Assembly: GCA_016190025.1 (NCBI GenBank)
Contig: JACPRG010000050.1
Location: 1-51,693 of the forward strand
From: Candidatus Tectimicrobiota bacterium
GTDB taxonomy: Bacteria > UBA8248 > JACPRG01
DNA length: 51,693 nt
Reading direction: 5' to 3'
Shown in pieces: positions 41,291 through 50,725 of this stretch. Position 1 is the stretch's first letter. The number at the start of each line of letters is the position of its first letter. Under the pieces are notes generated by a model. That model worked only from the letters and a program-made list of their open reading frames with translations. It was not told the DNA's origin and searched no databases. Both the position numbers and the translations under genes were made by a program.

Positions 41291-43754
41291 TGACCAGCTT
41301 TCCCGGAACCACGATGACACGCCGGATCTCCTTTCCCCCGATCCAGTTGCGGACCCGCTCGTCCCCCAGGGCGCGGCTGCGGACCTCTTCCTCGTCGGCC
41401 GTGGCGGGCATCTCGATCCGGCTCCGCACCTTGCCGTTCACCTGCAGGACGATGGTCTGGATTTCCTCGGCCGCGATCTCCGGGTCGTACGAAGGCCAGG
41501 GACGGTTCACCAGCCCTGCGGTTCGCCCCAAGACCCTCCACAGTTCCTCTCCCAAGTGCGGGGCGAAGGGATAGAGCAGCACCACCACGGATTCCAGAGC
41601 CTCTTTCAGGACCGCCCGGGCGTCGGGCGTCCTCTCCGGCTCGAAGGCCTGCACGGCGTTGACCAGCTCCATGATGGCGGCGATGGCCGTGTTGAACCGC
41701 AGGCGGCGCTCCACGTCTTCCGTCACCTTCCGGACCGTCTGATGGACCTTCTTGCGCAGATCCCGCTCGGCCTGGGCCAGGTCGTCTCCGGGGGGCTCGC
41801 GGAAGTCCCGCAGGGCCTCGACTGAGCCCGTCACCAGCCGCCACACCCGGTTCAAAAACCGGTGGCAGCCCTCCACGCCCGCGTCGCTCCACTCCAGCTC
41901 CTTCTCCGGCGGGGCGGCGAACAGCATGAACAGGCGCGCGGTGTCCGCCCCGTACTTTTCGATGATGTAGTCCGGGTCCACTACGTTGCCGTAGGACTTG
42001 GACATCTTGCGGCCGTCCTTGATGACCATGCCCTGGGTCAGGAGGTTCCGGAAAGGCTCCCCCTTGTCCAGGAGCCCGAGGTCCCGGAGCACCCGGGTGA
42101 AAAACCGGGCGTAGAGCAGGTGCATCACCGCGTGTTCGATCCCGCCGACGTACTGGTCCACCTCCATCCAGTAGGCGCACGCCTCGCGGTCGAAGGGGGC
42201 CTTCGCCTCGCGCGGGCTCGTGTAGCGGCAGAAGTACCAGGAGGAGTCCACGAAGGTGTCCATCGTGTCCGTGTCCCGCCGGGCCGCCTTCCCGCACCGC
42301 GGACAGGGGACCTCGTAGAAGGACTTCAGGGCCGTCAGGGGGGAGGTCCCGTCGAAGCGGAAATCGATGTCGAGCGGCAGGACGACGGGGAGGTCCTCCT
42401 CGGGCGCGGGGACGATACCGCACGTCCCACAGTGGATCATGGGGATGGGCGTCCCCCAGTACCGCTGGCGGGAGACCCCCCAGTCCTTCAGGCGGTAGTT
42501 GACCTCCCGCCTGCCCAGGCCCTTCTGCTCCAGGCAGTCGGCGATGGCCTCCTTGGCCTTGGGGGTGGGCAGGCCATCGAAGGGGCCGGAGTTCACGTTC
42601 TCCCCGTCCTCCACGTAAGCCGCCGTGAGGGCGTCCGCGTCGAGGGAGACCCCCTTCGGCTGGACGACCACCCGCACGGGGAGCCCGTACTTGCGGGCGA
42701 AGTCCAGGTCCCTCTGGTCGTGGGCGGGGACGGCCTGGATGGCGCCGGTCCCGTACTCCATGAGGACGAAGTTGGCGACCCAGACGGGAATCTCCTCCTT
42801 CGTCATGGGGTTGAGGGCGTACCGGCCGGTGAAGACGCCGACCTTTTCCTGGGCCTCATCGGTGCGCGAGCGGGTGTCCTGTTTTCCGGCCTCCTCGCAG
42901 AACCGCCGCACCTGGGCCTCCTGGGGCGTTCCGGCCGACAGGCGGGGCACCAGGGGATGCTCGGGCGCCAGGACCATGAAGGTCGCCCCGTAGACCGTGT
43001 CGTGCCGGGTGGTGAAGACCGAGAGGACCTCGTCCTCGCCCACGATGGGAAAATGGATCCGGACGCCCTCGCTGCGGCCGATCCAGTTCCGCTGCATCGT
43101 GAGCACGCGCTCGGGCCACCCCTCCGCCAGATCCTCCAGGCCGGCCAGAAGCTCCTCCGCGTAGTCGGTGATGCGCAAAAACCAGGCGTCCATCTCCCGC
43201 TGGACGACGGGCGTCTCGTGCCGCCAGCACAGCCCGCCCACCACCTGCTCGTTGGCGAGGGTGGTCCGGCACTGCTCGCACCAGTTGACCCAGGTCTTGC
43301 GCCGGTAGACCAGCCCCCGCTCGTGCATCTTCAGGAAGATCCACTGGTTCCACCGGTAATACTCCGGCTCGCAGGTGGCGATCTCCCGCTCCCAGTCGTA
43401 GCTGCACCCCAGCCGCTGGAGCTGCTGCTTCATGGCGCGGATGTTGTTCCACGTCCACGCGGCGGGGTGGACCTGGCGCTGGATGGCCGCGTTCTCGGCG
43501 GGCAGGCCGAAGGCGTCCCACCCGATGGGATGCAGGACGTTGAACCCCCGCATCCTCTTCTGCCGGGCCATCACGTCCCCGATGGTGTAATTGCGGACGT
43601 GCCCCATGTGGATCCGGCCGGAGGGGTACGGGAACATTTCGAGGAGATAGAACTCCGGCCGGGACCTGTCCTCGGCCGCCCGGAAGGCGCGGGTTTCGGC
43701 CCAGTGCGTCTGCCACTTGGCCTCGATCTCGACGAAATCATATCTGTCGCTCAC
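41277..43754 (-). CDS. leuS: leucyl-tRNA synthetase
   Basis: The 825-residue class I synthetase has HMGH at residues 49-52 (HIGH box), a zinc-like Cys cluster, a CP1 editing domain in the middle third (the [12 protein letters not shown] threonine-rich peptide), and KMSKS near residue 581 ([17 protein letters not shown]). The C-terminal anticodon domain ends in the flexible tail [17 protein letters not shown]. The start is GTG 43754. It follows nusB by 85 bases without a visible promoter. Confidence 0.98.
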   Translation of the reverse strand: MSDRYDFVEIEAKWQTHWAETRAFRAAEDRSRPEFYLLEMFPYPSGRIHMGHVRNYTIGDVMARQKRMRGFNVLHPIGWDAFGLPAENAAIQRQVHPAAWTWNNIRAMKQQLQRLGCSYDWEREIATCEPEYYRWNQWIFLKMHERGLVYRRKTWVNWCEQCRTTLANEQVVGGLCWRHETPVVQREMDAWFLRITDYAEELLAGLEDLAEGWPERVLTMQRNWIGRSEGVRIHFPIVGEDEVLSVFTTRHDTVYGATFMVLAPEHPLVPRLSAGTPQEAQVRRFCEEAGKQDTRSRTDEAQEKVGVFTGRYALNPMTKEEIPVWVANFVLMEYGTGAIQAVPAHDQRDLDFARKYGLPVRVVVQPKGVSLDADALTAAYVEDGENVNSGPFDGLPTPKAKEAIADCLEQKGLGRREVNYRLKDWGVSRQRYWGTPIPMIHCGTCGIVPAPEEDLPVVLPLDIDFRFDGTSPLTALKSFYEVPCPRCGKAARRDTDTMDTFVDSSWYFCRYTSPREAKAPFDREACAYWMEVDQYVGGIEHAVMHLLYARFFTRVLRDLGLLDKGEPFRNLLTQGMVIKDGRKMSKSYGNVVDPDYIIEKYGADTARLFMLFAAPPEKELEWSDAGVEGCHRFLNRVWRLVTGSVEALRDFREPPGDDLAQAERDLRKKVHQTVRKVTEDVERRLRFNTAIAAIMELVNAVQAFEPERTPDARAVLKEALESVVVLLYPFAPHLGEELWRVLGRTAGLVNRPWPSYDPEIAAEEIQTIVLQVNGKVRSRIEMPATADEEEVRSRALGDERVRNWIGGKEIRRVIVVPGKLVNVVV

Positions 43755-43839
43755 GGTGGTCAGCTCACTCGCAGAAAGGGAAACACTCGAGTGTGTCGGA
43801 AAGGCGCCGGGGCTTTTTCCCTCTCGCGTCGGGGGGTCT

Positions 43840-44256
43840 TCAAGCCATCTCCACTTCGCGCTCTTTGGCGATGCGGTCGAGGATCCCGTTGACGAACGCG
43901 CCGGACGACTCCGTGCCGTACTTCTGGGCGATCTCGATGGCCTCGTTCAGGGCGACCTTGGGGGGGATGTCCTCGAAGAAGACCAGCTCGCAAGCCGCCA
44001 GGCGGAGGACGTTCCGATCGATGCAGCTCATGCGGCGCAGGGTCCAGTGCTCGGAGGCCCGTCCGATGAGGGTGTCCAGCGCGGCGCGCTCTTTCCAGCA
44101 CGTGCGGACCAGTCGGTCGGCGTAGGCCCGGGTCGCCTCCGGGGCCTCCGACTCGGCCCAGTGATTCTCCAGGACCCCCTCCGGCTCCTCCCCCGTCAGG
44201 TCGAGGCGGTAGAGAATCTTCAAGGCCTCTTCGCGCGCTTCGCGTCGGGTCCCCAT
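43840..44256 (-). CDS. nusB: transcription antitermination protein NusB
   Basis: The 138-residue helical protein binds boxA RNA with S10 during rRNA antitermination. Family markers are [19 protein letters not shown] at the N-terminus, [20 protein letters not shown], and [20 protein letters not shown] near the end. ATG 44256 starts three bases after the ribH stop, the common ribH-nusB pairing. Confidence 0.97.
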   Translation of the reverse strand: MGTRREAREEALKILYRLDLTGEEPEGVLENHWAESEAPEATRAYADRLVRTCWKERAALDTLIGRASEHWTLRRMSCIDRNVLRLAACELVFFEDIPPKVALNEAIEIAQKYGTESSGAFVNGILDRIAKEREVEMA

Positions 44257-44259
44257 GTC

Positions 44260-44739
44260 CTATTTCTTCGTCCTGGGAAACGCCTTGAAGAGGTTCGCCA
44301 TCTCGACGGCGCTCAAGGCCGCTTCGAGCCCCTTGTTCCCGTGCTTGGTCCCGGCGCGCTCGATGGCCTGCTCCACGGTGTCGGTGGTCAGGACGCCGAA
44401 GGCCACGGGAATGCCGAACTCCAGGGAGGTGCCGGCGATCCCCTTGGACACCTCCGAGGCGATGTACTCGAAGTGGGGGGTCGAGCCCCGGATGACCGCC
44501 CCCAGGCAGATGATGGCGTCGTAACGGCCGGAGTCGGCCATCCGGCGGGCCGTCACGGGGATCTCGAACGTCCCGGGAACCTTCCAGACATCGAGGTCGG
44601 CATCCCGCGCCCCGCACCGGTTGAGGCCGTCCAGCGCCCCCTCCAGCAGCCGGTCGGTCACGAAGTGGTTGAACCGGCTCACCACGATCCCGAACTTCAG
44701 GCCGGAAGCGTCGAGCTTCCCTTCCACCACCTTCGGCAT
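44260..44739 (-). CDS. ribH: 6,7-dimethyl-8-ribityllumazine synthase
   Basis: RibH condenses the pyrimidine and dihydroxybutanone phosphate precursors of riboflavin. The 159 residues show [53 protein letters not shown] and [20 protein letters not shown], with the catalytic His in TPHF. ATG 44739 has GGGAGA five bases upstream. It lies 73 bases after ribBA. Confidence 0.97.
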   Translation of the reverse strand: MPKVVEGKLDASGLKFGIVVSRFNHFVTDRLLEGALDGLNRCGARDADLDVWKVPGTFEIPVTARRMADSGRYDAIICLGAVIRGSTPHFEYIASEVSKGIAGTSLEFGIPVAFGVLTTDTVEQAIERAGTKHGNKGLEAALSAVEMANLFKAFPRTKK

Positions 44740-44812
44740 GGGTTTCTCCCTGTTTCCGCCGTCCGTAAGTCCTGACGTCCGTTCAAAACCCTTTGCGGAG
44801 GGTCCGGGTCCC

Positions 44813-46033
44813 TCAGACGTTGCCCAGCAGATGCCCGAGCTTCTCGCGCTTTGTCGCCAGATAGCGCTGGTTCTCCTCCCGGGGCTTGATCTCCAGGGGA
44901 ACCCGCTCCGTCACGGTGAGTCCGTAGCCCTCCAGTCCGACGATTTTCCTCGGGTTGTTGGTCATCAGACGCATCCGCTTGATCCCCAGGTCCGCCAGCA
45001 CCTGGGCGCCCAGGCCGTAGTCCCGGAGGTCGGGCTTGAAGCCTAAGGCCTCGTTGGCCTGGACTGTGTCCAGCCCCTCATCCTGAAGGGCGTACGCCTT
45101 GAGCTTGTTGACCAGCCCGATCCCCCGGCCTTCCTGGGCGACGTACAACAGGACGCCCTTCCCTTCCTCGCCGATCTTCTCCAGCGCGGCGTGGAGCTGG
45201 GACCCGCAATCGCACCGGTACGACCCGAAGACGTCCCCGGTCAGACACTGGGAGTGGACCCGAACCAGAACGTCCTCGTTGGGGCCGGGGTCGCCCAGGA
45301 TCAAGGCCAGGTAGATCTCCCCCCCGAGGGTGCCCTGGTACGTTTTGACCACGAAGGTGCCGAAGCGGGTGGGGAGCGTGGTCTCGGTGACCTGCTCGAT
45401 GATGGACTCCCGACGCATCCGGTATTCGACGAGGTCCCGGATGGTCACGATCTTGAGGCCGTGCTCTCGGGCGAACCGGGTCAGCTCGGGCACCCGCGCC
45501 ATGGTTCCGTCGGGGTTCATGATCTCACAGATCACCCCCGCGGGTTTCAGCCCGGCCAGCCGCGCCAGGTCCACCGAGCCTTCCGTCTGCCCCGTGCGCA
45601 CCAGGACGCCTCCGTCCTTGGCCCGCAGGGGGAAGACGTGGCCGGGACGCGCCAGGTCGGAGGGCTTGGTCGCCGGGTCGACCATCTGCCGGATGGTCTC
45701 GGCCCGGTCGGCCGCCGAGATCCCCGTGGTGACGTTCCGCTTGGCGTCCACCGAGACGGTGAAGGCCGTCCCCATGCGGGCCGTGTTCTCCGGCACCATC
45801 GGATGCAGGTCGAGCTCGCCGGCGCGCTCGTTGGTCAGGGAGACGCAGATCAGGCCGCGGCCGTGCCGGGCCATGAAGTTGACGGTCTCGGGCGTGACCC
45901 TCTCGGCGGCCATGGTCAGATCGCCCTCGTTCTCGCGGTCCTCGTCATCCACGAGGATGACCATCCGCCCTCCCCGGATTTCCAGAATGGCCTCCTCTAC
46001 GGTGGCGAACACGTCTCCCTCGTCCTCAGGCAT
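44813..46033 (-). CDS. ribBA: bifunctional dihydroxybutanone-phosphate synthase / GTP cyclohydrolase II
   Basis: The 406-residue protein joins the two entry enzymes of riboflavin synthesis. The N-terminal half has [16 protein letters not shown] and the ARPGHVFPL segment of DHBP synthase. The C-terminal half has the GTP cyclohydrolase II zinc cluster in [29 protein letters not shown] and [20 protein letters not shown] 46033 overlaps the ribE stop by eight bases. It is part of the contiguous ribD-ribE-ribBA-ribH block. Confidence 0.97.
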   Translation of the reverse strand: MPEDEGDVFATVEEAILEIRGGRMVILVDDEDRENEGDLTMAAERVTPETVNFMARHGRGLICVSLTNERAGELDLHPMVPENTARMGTAFTVSVDAKRNVTTGISAADRAETIRQMVDPATKPSDLARPGHVFPLRAKDGGVLVRTGQTEGSVDLARLAGLKPAGVICEIMNPDGTMARVPELTRFAREHGLKIVTIRDLVEYRMRRESIIEQVTETTLPTRFGTFVVKTYQGTLGGEIYLALILGDPGPNEDVLVRVHSQCLTGDVFGSYRCDCGSQLHAALEKIGEEGKGVLLYVAQEGRGIGLVNKLKAYALQDEGLDTVQANEALGFKPDLRDYGLGAQVLADLGIKRMRLMTNNPRKIVGLEGYGLTVTERVPLEIKPREENQRYLATKREKLGHLLGNV

Positions 46034-46673
46034 ATCCGTGCTCCCGGAGAAATTCTTCCGTGATTCGGCTTTCCTGGGTTGTGGAAACCGGCGCAAGCAA
46101 TTGCTCCACGTACTTCCCGATCAGGTCCGCCTCGAGGTTCACGGGATCACCCGGCTTCTTGGTCAAAAGGGCCGTCCTTTGCGCGGTGTGGGGGATGACG
46201 GCCACCTGGAACCGGTCCTTCTCTCTTTCCGCCACGGTCAGGCTGATCCCGTCCACGGCCACCGACCCCTTGGGCACGACGTACCGCATCACCTCCGGCG
46301 GGGCCTGGATGGTGAGGATCTCCGACTCTCCCTCCGGACGGCGGCCGGCGATCCGCCCGACGGCGTCCACGTGCCCGCTGACGAGATGCCCGCCGAGCCG
46401 CTCCCCCAGCCGCATGGCGAGCTCCAGGTTGACGGCGTCCCCGGGGCGGAGGCGGCCCAGATGGGTCTTCCGCAAGGTCTCGGGGCTCACGTCCACCTCG
46501 AAGGCCCCGCCCTCTCCCGCCACCTTCGTCAGGCAGGCCCCGTCCACGGCGACGCTGTCTCCGACGCGCAGCTCCTTCGCCGCCTCGGGCGCCCGGATGG
46601 AGAGCCTCGCCCCGCCCGGGGCCGTCTTGACGGAAGCCACTGTCCCTACATACTCGATGATGCCCGTGAACAC
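46026..46673 (-). CDS. ribE: riboflavin synthase alpha chain
   Basis: The 215-residue protein has two lumazine-binding repeats. The first starts [12 protein letters not shown] and includes [12 protein letters not shown]; the second has [16 protein letters not shown] and [12 protein letters not shown]. It dismutates two lumazines into riboflavin. The start is GTG 46673, one base after the ribD stop (TGA). The C-terminal 15 or so residues overlap the start of ribBA. Confidence 0.97.
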   Translation of the reverse strand: MFTGIIEYVGTVASVKTAPGGARLSIRAPEAAKELRVGDSVAVDGACLTKVAGEGGAFEVDVSPETLRKTHLGRLRPGDAVNLELAMRLGERLGGHLVSGHVDAVGRIAGRRPEGESEILTIQAPPEVMRYVVPKGSVAVDGISLTVAEREKDRFQVAVIPHTAQRTALLTKKPGDPVNLEADLIGKYVEQLLAPVSTTQESRITEEFLREHGYA

Positions 46674-46674
46674 C

Positions 46675-47817
46675 TCAGGCCCCTCTTTTTTTCCGGATCG
46701 CCCCCCGCGGGCGCACGTAGCCTTCCACCAGGAAGTCCGGTCCCAGGCGGGTCACGGAGACCCCCGCCAAGTTCCAGGCGTCCGCGAGCCTGGCCGCGCC
46801 CCGGCCCCGCAGGGGTCCGGGCGCGTCCTCTCCGCCCACGAGGAGGGGCGCCACATAGAACGCCACCCGGTCCACGTACCCCTCCCGAAGGAAAGACCCG
46901 GCGACCTCTCCCCCGCCCTCCACCAGCAGGGTCGTGATCTCCCGCCGGGCCAGCTCGGACAAGAGCGGGCCCAGACAGACCCGCCCTTCCCGCGACGGCA
47001 GAGGCCACACCTCCACCCCCCGGCCCCTCAGCGCCTCCACGCGCCGCGGGTCGGCCTTGGCCGTCGTGGCCACGATTATACGCGCGGCGGATGGGTCGTT
47101 CAACGCCTTCGCTTTCAGCGGGATCCGAAGCCCCCCGTCCAGGATGACCCGCGCGGGGTCCCGGCCCTTCCTCCCGCCCGGCCGGGCCGTGAGGCGCGGG
47201 TCGTCCGCCAGAACCGTCCCGATTCCCACGAGGACGGCGTCCACCTGATCCCGAAGCCGGTGGGCGTGGGCCCTGGACTTTGGGGAGGTGATCCACCGGG
47301 AGTCCCCGGAGGCCGCGGCGATCTTCCCGTCCAGCGTGACGGCCGATTTGAGGATGACCCAGGGGCGGCCGTCCCGGACCCGTCGGCAGAACGCCTCGTT
47401 GAGGCGGCGCGCCTCCTCTCCCAGGAGACCCACTTCCACCCGGACCTTCCCGCTCCGGAGAACCCGGAACCCGCGCCCGGCGACCGCCGGATGGGGGTCC
47501 CGCATGGCCGCCACCACGCGGGAAACCCCGGCGGAGAGGACCGCGCCCGTGCAGGGGGGCGTCCTGCCGAAATGGCAGCAGGGCTCCAGGGTCACGTACA
47601 GCGTCGCCCCGCGCGCCCGCGCGCCGGCCTCCCGCAGCGCCAGGACCTCGGCGTGGGGGCCTCCCGGCCTCTGGTGATAGCCCCGTCCGACGACCCGGTT
47701 TCCCCGGACGAGGACGGCGCCCACCCTGGGGTTGGGATGCGTCCGCCAGCCCGCCCGCACCGCCAGGTCGAGGGCCTCCTGCATGAAGGCGCGGTCGGCA
47801 TCGCTCCACCGGCTCAA
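46675..47817 (-). CDS. ribD: bifunctional riboflavin deaminase-reductase RibD
   Basis: The 380-residue protein has an N-terminal cytidine-deaminase-like zinc domain (GGPHAEVLAL and LEPCCHFGRTPPC) and a C-terminal reductase (ILKSAVTLDGKIAAASGDSRWI, LLVEGGGEVAGSFL). It performs the second and third steps of the pyrimidine branch. The start is TTG 47817, with GGGGAGG seven bases upstream. It heads an operon that runs on to nusB, leuS, lptE and holA. No FMN riboswitch precedes it. Confidence 0.97.
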   Translation of the reverse strand: MSRWSDADRAFMQEALDLAVRAGWRTHPNPRVGAVLVRGNRVVGRGYHQRPGGPHAEVLALREAGARARGATLYVTLEPCCHFGRTPPCTGAVLSAGVSRVVAAMRDPHPAVAGRGFRVLRSGKVRVEVGLLGEEARRLNEAFCRRVRDGRPWVILKSAVTLDGKIAAASGDSRWITSPKSRAHAHRLRDQVDAVLVGIGTVLADDPRLTARPGGRKGRDPARVILDGGLRIPLKAKALNDPSAARIIVATTAKADPRRVEALRGRGVEVWPLPSREGRVCLGPLLSELARREITTLLVEGGGEVAGSFLREGYVDRVAFYVAPLLVGGEDAPGPLRGRGAARLADAWNLAGVSVTRLGPDFLVEGYVRPRGAIRKKRGA

Positions 47818-47864
47818 GTCTCAGCCTCCCCGGCCGGCCGCCCGGTCTCAAAAAGGCCCCAGAC

Positions 47865-47898
47865 AAAAAACCCGCCCCCGGCGCGGCGCAGGGGCGGG
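47865..47898 (-). terminator. intrinsic terminator downstream of ppdK
   Basis: On the minus strand the perfect eight-base-pair stem CCCGCCCC / GGGGCGGG, with a 12-base loop, is followed by six T (47865-47870). It is 88 bases after the ppdK stop and 48 bases ahead of the ribD start. Confidence 0.9.
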
Positions 47899-47914
47899 GG
47901 CATCTCACTGTTCG

Positions 47915-47943
47915 TAGATAGTCCGTCGGGACCGGCTTCTCAA
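47915..47943 (-). promoter_or_regulatory. weak promoter candidate between ppdK and ribD
   Basis: On the minus strand TTGAGA (47938-47943) and TATCTA (47915-47920) are 17 bases apart. The -10 match is poor. If used, its transcript would run through the terminator at 47865-47898 before reaching ribD. No better promoter fits in the 48 bases between terminator and ribD. Confidence 0.3.
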
Positions 47944-47985
47944 GAAAATTTTGCGGGTCTTCGCCGGAGGCTGAGGGGCGGGATC

Positions 47986-50652
47986 TCAGCGGGGCTTGGC
48001 GCGGCCCTTTCCGTTCTTCACGCCGCCCTCGGGATTCTTCAGCGCGGCCTGGGCCGCGGCCAGGCGGGCGATGGGGACGCGGTAGGGCGAGCAGCTCACG
48101 TAGTCCAGCTTCGCGTCGTGGAAAAACTCAACCGAGGACGGCTCGCCGCCGTGCTCGCCGCAAATGCCGACCTTGAGGTCCGGCCGTGCCCCGCGGCCCC
48201 GCTCCACGCCCATCCGGACCATGCCCCCCACTCCTTCTCGATCGACGGCGACGAAGGGGTCTCCCGGGACCAGCCCCTTCTCCACGTACTTGGGGAGAAA
48301 GCTCCCGGCGTCGTCCCGGCTCAGGCCGTACACGGTCTGCGTCAGGTCGTTCGTCCCGAAGGAGAAAAACTCGGCGACCTCGGCGATGGCGTCCGCCACG
48401 ACGCAGGCCCGCGGAAGCTCGATCATCGTCCCGACGGTGTACTCGACCCGGACGCCTTCCCGCTGGAAGACCTTGCGCGCGGCCTTCTCCACCATCTCCC
48501 GGCACGCGCGGAGCTCCTCCCGCCCGGCCACGAGGGGGATCATGATTTCTGGGAGCACCCGCACCCCCTTTTTCGTTTGGGAGCAGGCGGCCGCCAGGAT
48601 GGCCTCCGCCTGCATCTCGTAGATCTCGGGGTGCGAGATCCCCAGGCGGCATCCCCGGTGGCCCAGCATGGGGTTGAACTCCCGCAGCCTGGCCGTGACG
48701 TCCCGAATCCGCTCCATCGCTGTCCCCGTCTCCCGGGCGAGGGCCTTCATGTCCTCGTCCGTCTTGGGGAGGAATTCGTGCAGCGGCGGGTCCAGGAGTC
48801 GGATGACGGTCGGCAGGCCGTCCATGGCCGCGAAGATCCCCTCGAAGTCGGACGCCTGCATCGGGAGGATCTTGGCCAGGGCCCTCCGCCGCTCCTCCTC
48901 GGTCCGGGCGAGGATCATCTCCCGCACGGCGTGGATCCGCTCGCCCTCGAAGAACATGTGCTCGGTCCGGCAGAGGCCGATCCCCTCCGCCCCGTTCTCG
49001 CGGGCGACCCGGGCGTCGTGGGGGGTATCGGCGTTGGCCCAGACGCCCAGCGTCCGGATCTCGTCGGCCCATTTCAGGACCTTGCCGAAGTGGCCGCCCA
49101 GCTCCGGGGCGACCAAGGGGATCTCTCCCAGGATCACCTCCCCCGTCGAGCCGTTCAGGGTGATGACGTCGCCCTCTCTCACCACTTGGTCCCCGGCGGT
49201 GAACTTGCGGCCCTCCTCGTCCACGGAGATGTCCTCGCAGCCGACGACGCAGCATTTCCCCATTCCCCGGGCCACCACGGCAGCGTGGGAGGTAAGCCCG
49301 CCTCGGGAGGTCAGGATGGCTTGGGAGGCGTGCATCCCTCCGATGTCCTCGGGCGAGGTCTCCGTCCGGACCAGAATGACCTTCTCCCCCTTCTGGGAGA
49401 GCTCTTCGGCCCGCGGGGCGGAAAAGACAGCCTTGCCCACGGCCGCCCCCGGAGAGCCCGGCAGCCCCCGGGCGAGGGCGCGCACGGAGGCGCGGGGATC
49501 GATCTGGGGGTGGAGGAGTTGCTCCATCTGGTTGGGGTCGAGCCGGAGGAGGGCCTTCTTTTTGTCGATGAGCCCTTCCTGGACCATCTCGACGGCGATT
49601 CGCACGGCGGCCGCGGCCGTGCGCTTGCCCGTCCGGGTCTGGAGCATGTAGAGGGCGCCGTCCTGGATGGTGAATTCCAGGTCCTGCATCTCTTTGTAGT
49701 GGGCCTCGAGGTTCTGGTAGATCTCCTCGATCTGTCGGTAGACCTCGGGCATCCGTTCTTTCAGCCGGTCGATGGGCTCGGGCGTTCGTGTCCCGGCCAC
49801 CACGTCCTCCCCCTGGGCGTTCACCAGGAACTCGCCGTAGAATCTCTTCTCCCCGGTGGAGGGGTTGCGCGTGAAGGCGACGCCGGTGGCGGAGGTCGGC
49901 CCCAGGTTGCCGAACACCATGGCCTGCACGTTCACCGCCGTCCCCCAGTCCTCGGGGATGCGGTGAAGCCGGCGGTAGGTCTTGGCCCGCTCGTTGTTCC
50001 AGGAATCGAAGACGGCGTTGATGGCCAGCCTCAGCTGCTCTTGGGCGTCCTGGGGGAAGTTCTTTCCCGTCTTTGCGCGGATGAGGGCCTTGTACTCCCC
50101 CACCAGGGACCGCAGCCCTTCCAGGCTCACCTCGTGGTCGTGGCGGACCCCCTCGCGCCTCTTCAGGGCCTCCAGCCGTTTTTCGAACTCGCCGTGCTCG
50201 ATGCCGAGGACGACGTCGCCGAACATGGTGAGGAAGCGGCGGTAGCTGTCGTACGCGAACCGCTCGTTCTTCGTCCGGGAGGCGAGGCCGGCCACGCTCC
50301 TGTCGTTGAGCCCCAGGTTGAGGACGGTGTCCATCATGCCGGGCATGGAGTCCCGCGCCCCCGACCGGACGGAAACCAGGAGCGGATTCTCCGCGTCCCC
50401 CAGCCTGGCGCCCATCGCCTCTTCCAGCCAGGCCAGCCGGTCCAGGACCTCTTTCCACATGCCGTCCGGGTAGTCGCCGCCGTTTCGGAAATAGTGGACG
50501 CACGCCTCCGTGCTGATGGTGAAGCCCGGGGGCACCGGCAGGCCCAGGCCGGCCATCTCCGCCAGGTTGGCGCCCTTGCCGCCGAGGAGGCTTTTCAGGT
50601 CGGCCCGCCCGTCGGCCCTCCCTCTGCCGAACGAATACACGTACTTGGCCAT
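47986..50652 (-). CDS. ppdK: pyruvate, phosphate dikinase
   Basis: The 888-residue enzyme interconverts pyruvate and phosphoenolpyruvate with ATP, phosphate, AMP and pyrophosphate. The N-terminal ATP-grasp part starts YVYSFGRG and includes GGKGANLAEM. The central swivelling domain has TSRGGLTSHAAVVARGMG with the phosphorylated His near residue 455. The C-terminal TIM barrel ends with GICGEHGGEPSSVEFF, which carries the catalytic Cys. Length and motifs match the full bacterial enzyme. It follows glyS by 73 bases and ends in a strong terminator. It suggests gluconeogenic or pyrophosphate-linked glycolytic metabolism. Confidence 0.98.
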   Translation of the reverse strand: MAKYVYSFGRGRADGRADLKSLLGGKGANLAEMAGLGLPVPPGFTISTEACVHYFRNGGDYPDGMWKEVLDRLAWLEEAMGARLGDAENPLLVSVRSGARDSMPGMMDTVLNLGLNDRSVAGLASRTKNERFAYDSYRRFLTMFGDVVLGIEHGEFEKRLEALKRREGVRHDHEVSLEGLRSLVGEYKALIRAKTGKNFPQDAQEQLRLAINAVFDSWNNERAKTYRRLHRIPEDWGTAVNVQAMVFGNLGPTSATGVAFTRNPSTGEKRFYGEFLVNAQGEDVVAGTRTPEPIDRLKERMPEVYRQIEEIYQNLEAHYKEMQDLEFTIQDGALYMLQTRTGKRTAAAAVRIAVEMVQEGLIDKKKALLRLDPNQMEQLLHPQIDPRASVRALARGLPGSPGAAVGKAVFSAPRAEELSQKGEKVILVRTETSPEDIGGMHASQAILTSRGGLTSHAAVVARGMGKCCVVGCEDISVDEEGRKFTAGDQVVREGDVITLNGSTGEVILGEIPLVAPELGGHFGKVLKWADEIRTLGVWANADTPHDARVARENGAEGIGLCRTEHMFFEGERIHAVREMILARTEEERRRALAKILPMQASDFEGIFAAMDGLPTVIRLLDPPLHEFLPKTDEDMKALARETGTAMERIRDVTARLREFNPMLGHRGCRLGISHPEIYEMQAEAILAAACSQTKKGVRVLPEIMIPLVAGREELRACREMVEKAARKVFQREGVRVEYTVGTMIELPRACVVADAIAEVAEFFSFGTNDLTQTVYGLSRDDAGSFLPKYVEKGLVPGDPFVAVDREGVGGMVRMGVERGRGARPDLKVGICGEHGGEPSSVEFFHDAKLDYVSCSPYRVPIARLAAAQAALKNPEGGVKNGKGRAKPR

Positions 50653-50725
50653 TGCCTTCCTTTCACCCCCCTCCAGGGAAACCCAGCCATTTCCATTTTA
50701 ATCGAGCCGGAGGAAACCGCGAAAC

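Noticed and set aside
47818..47985. An FMN riboswitch ahead of ribD
   Set aside because: The conserved RFN segments are not visible. The only strong structure is the ppdK terminator.
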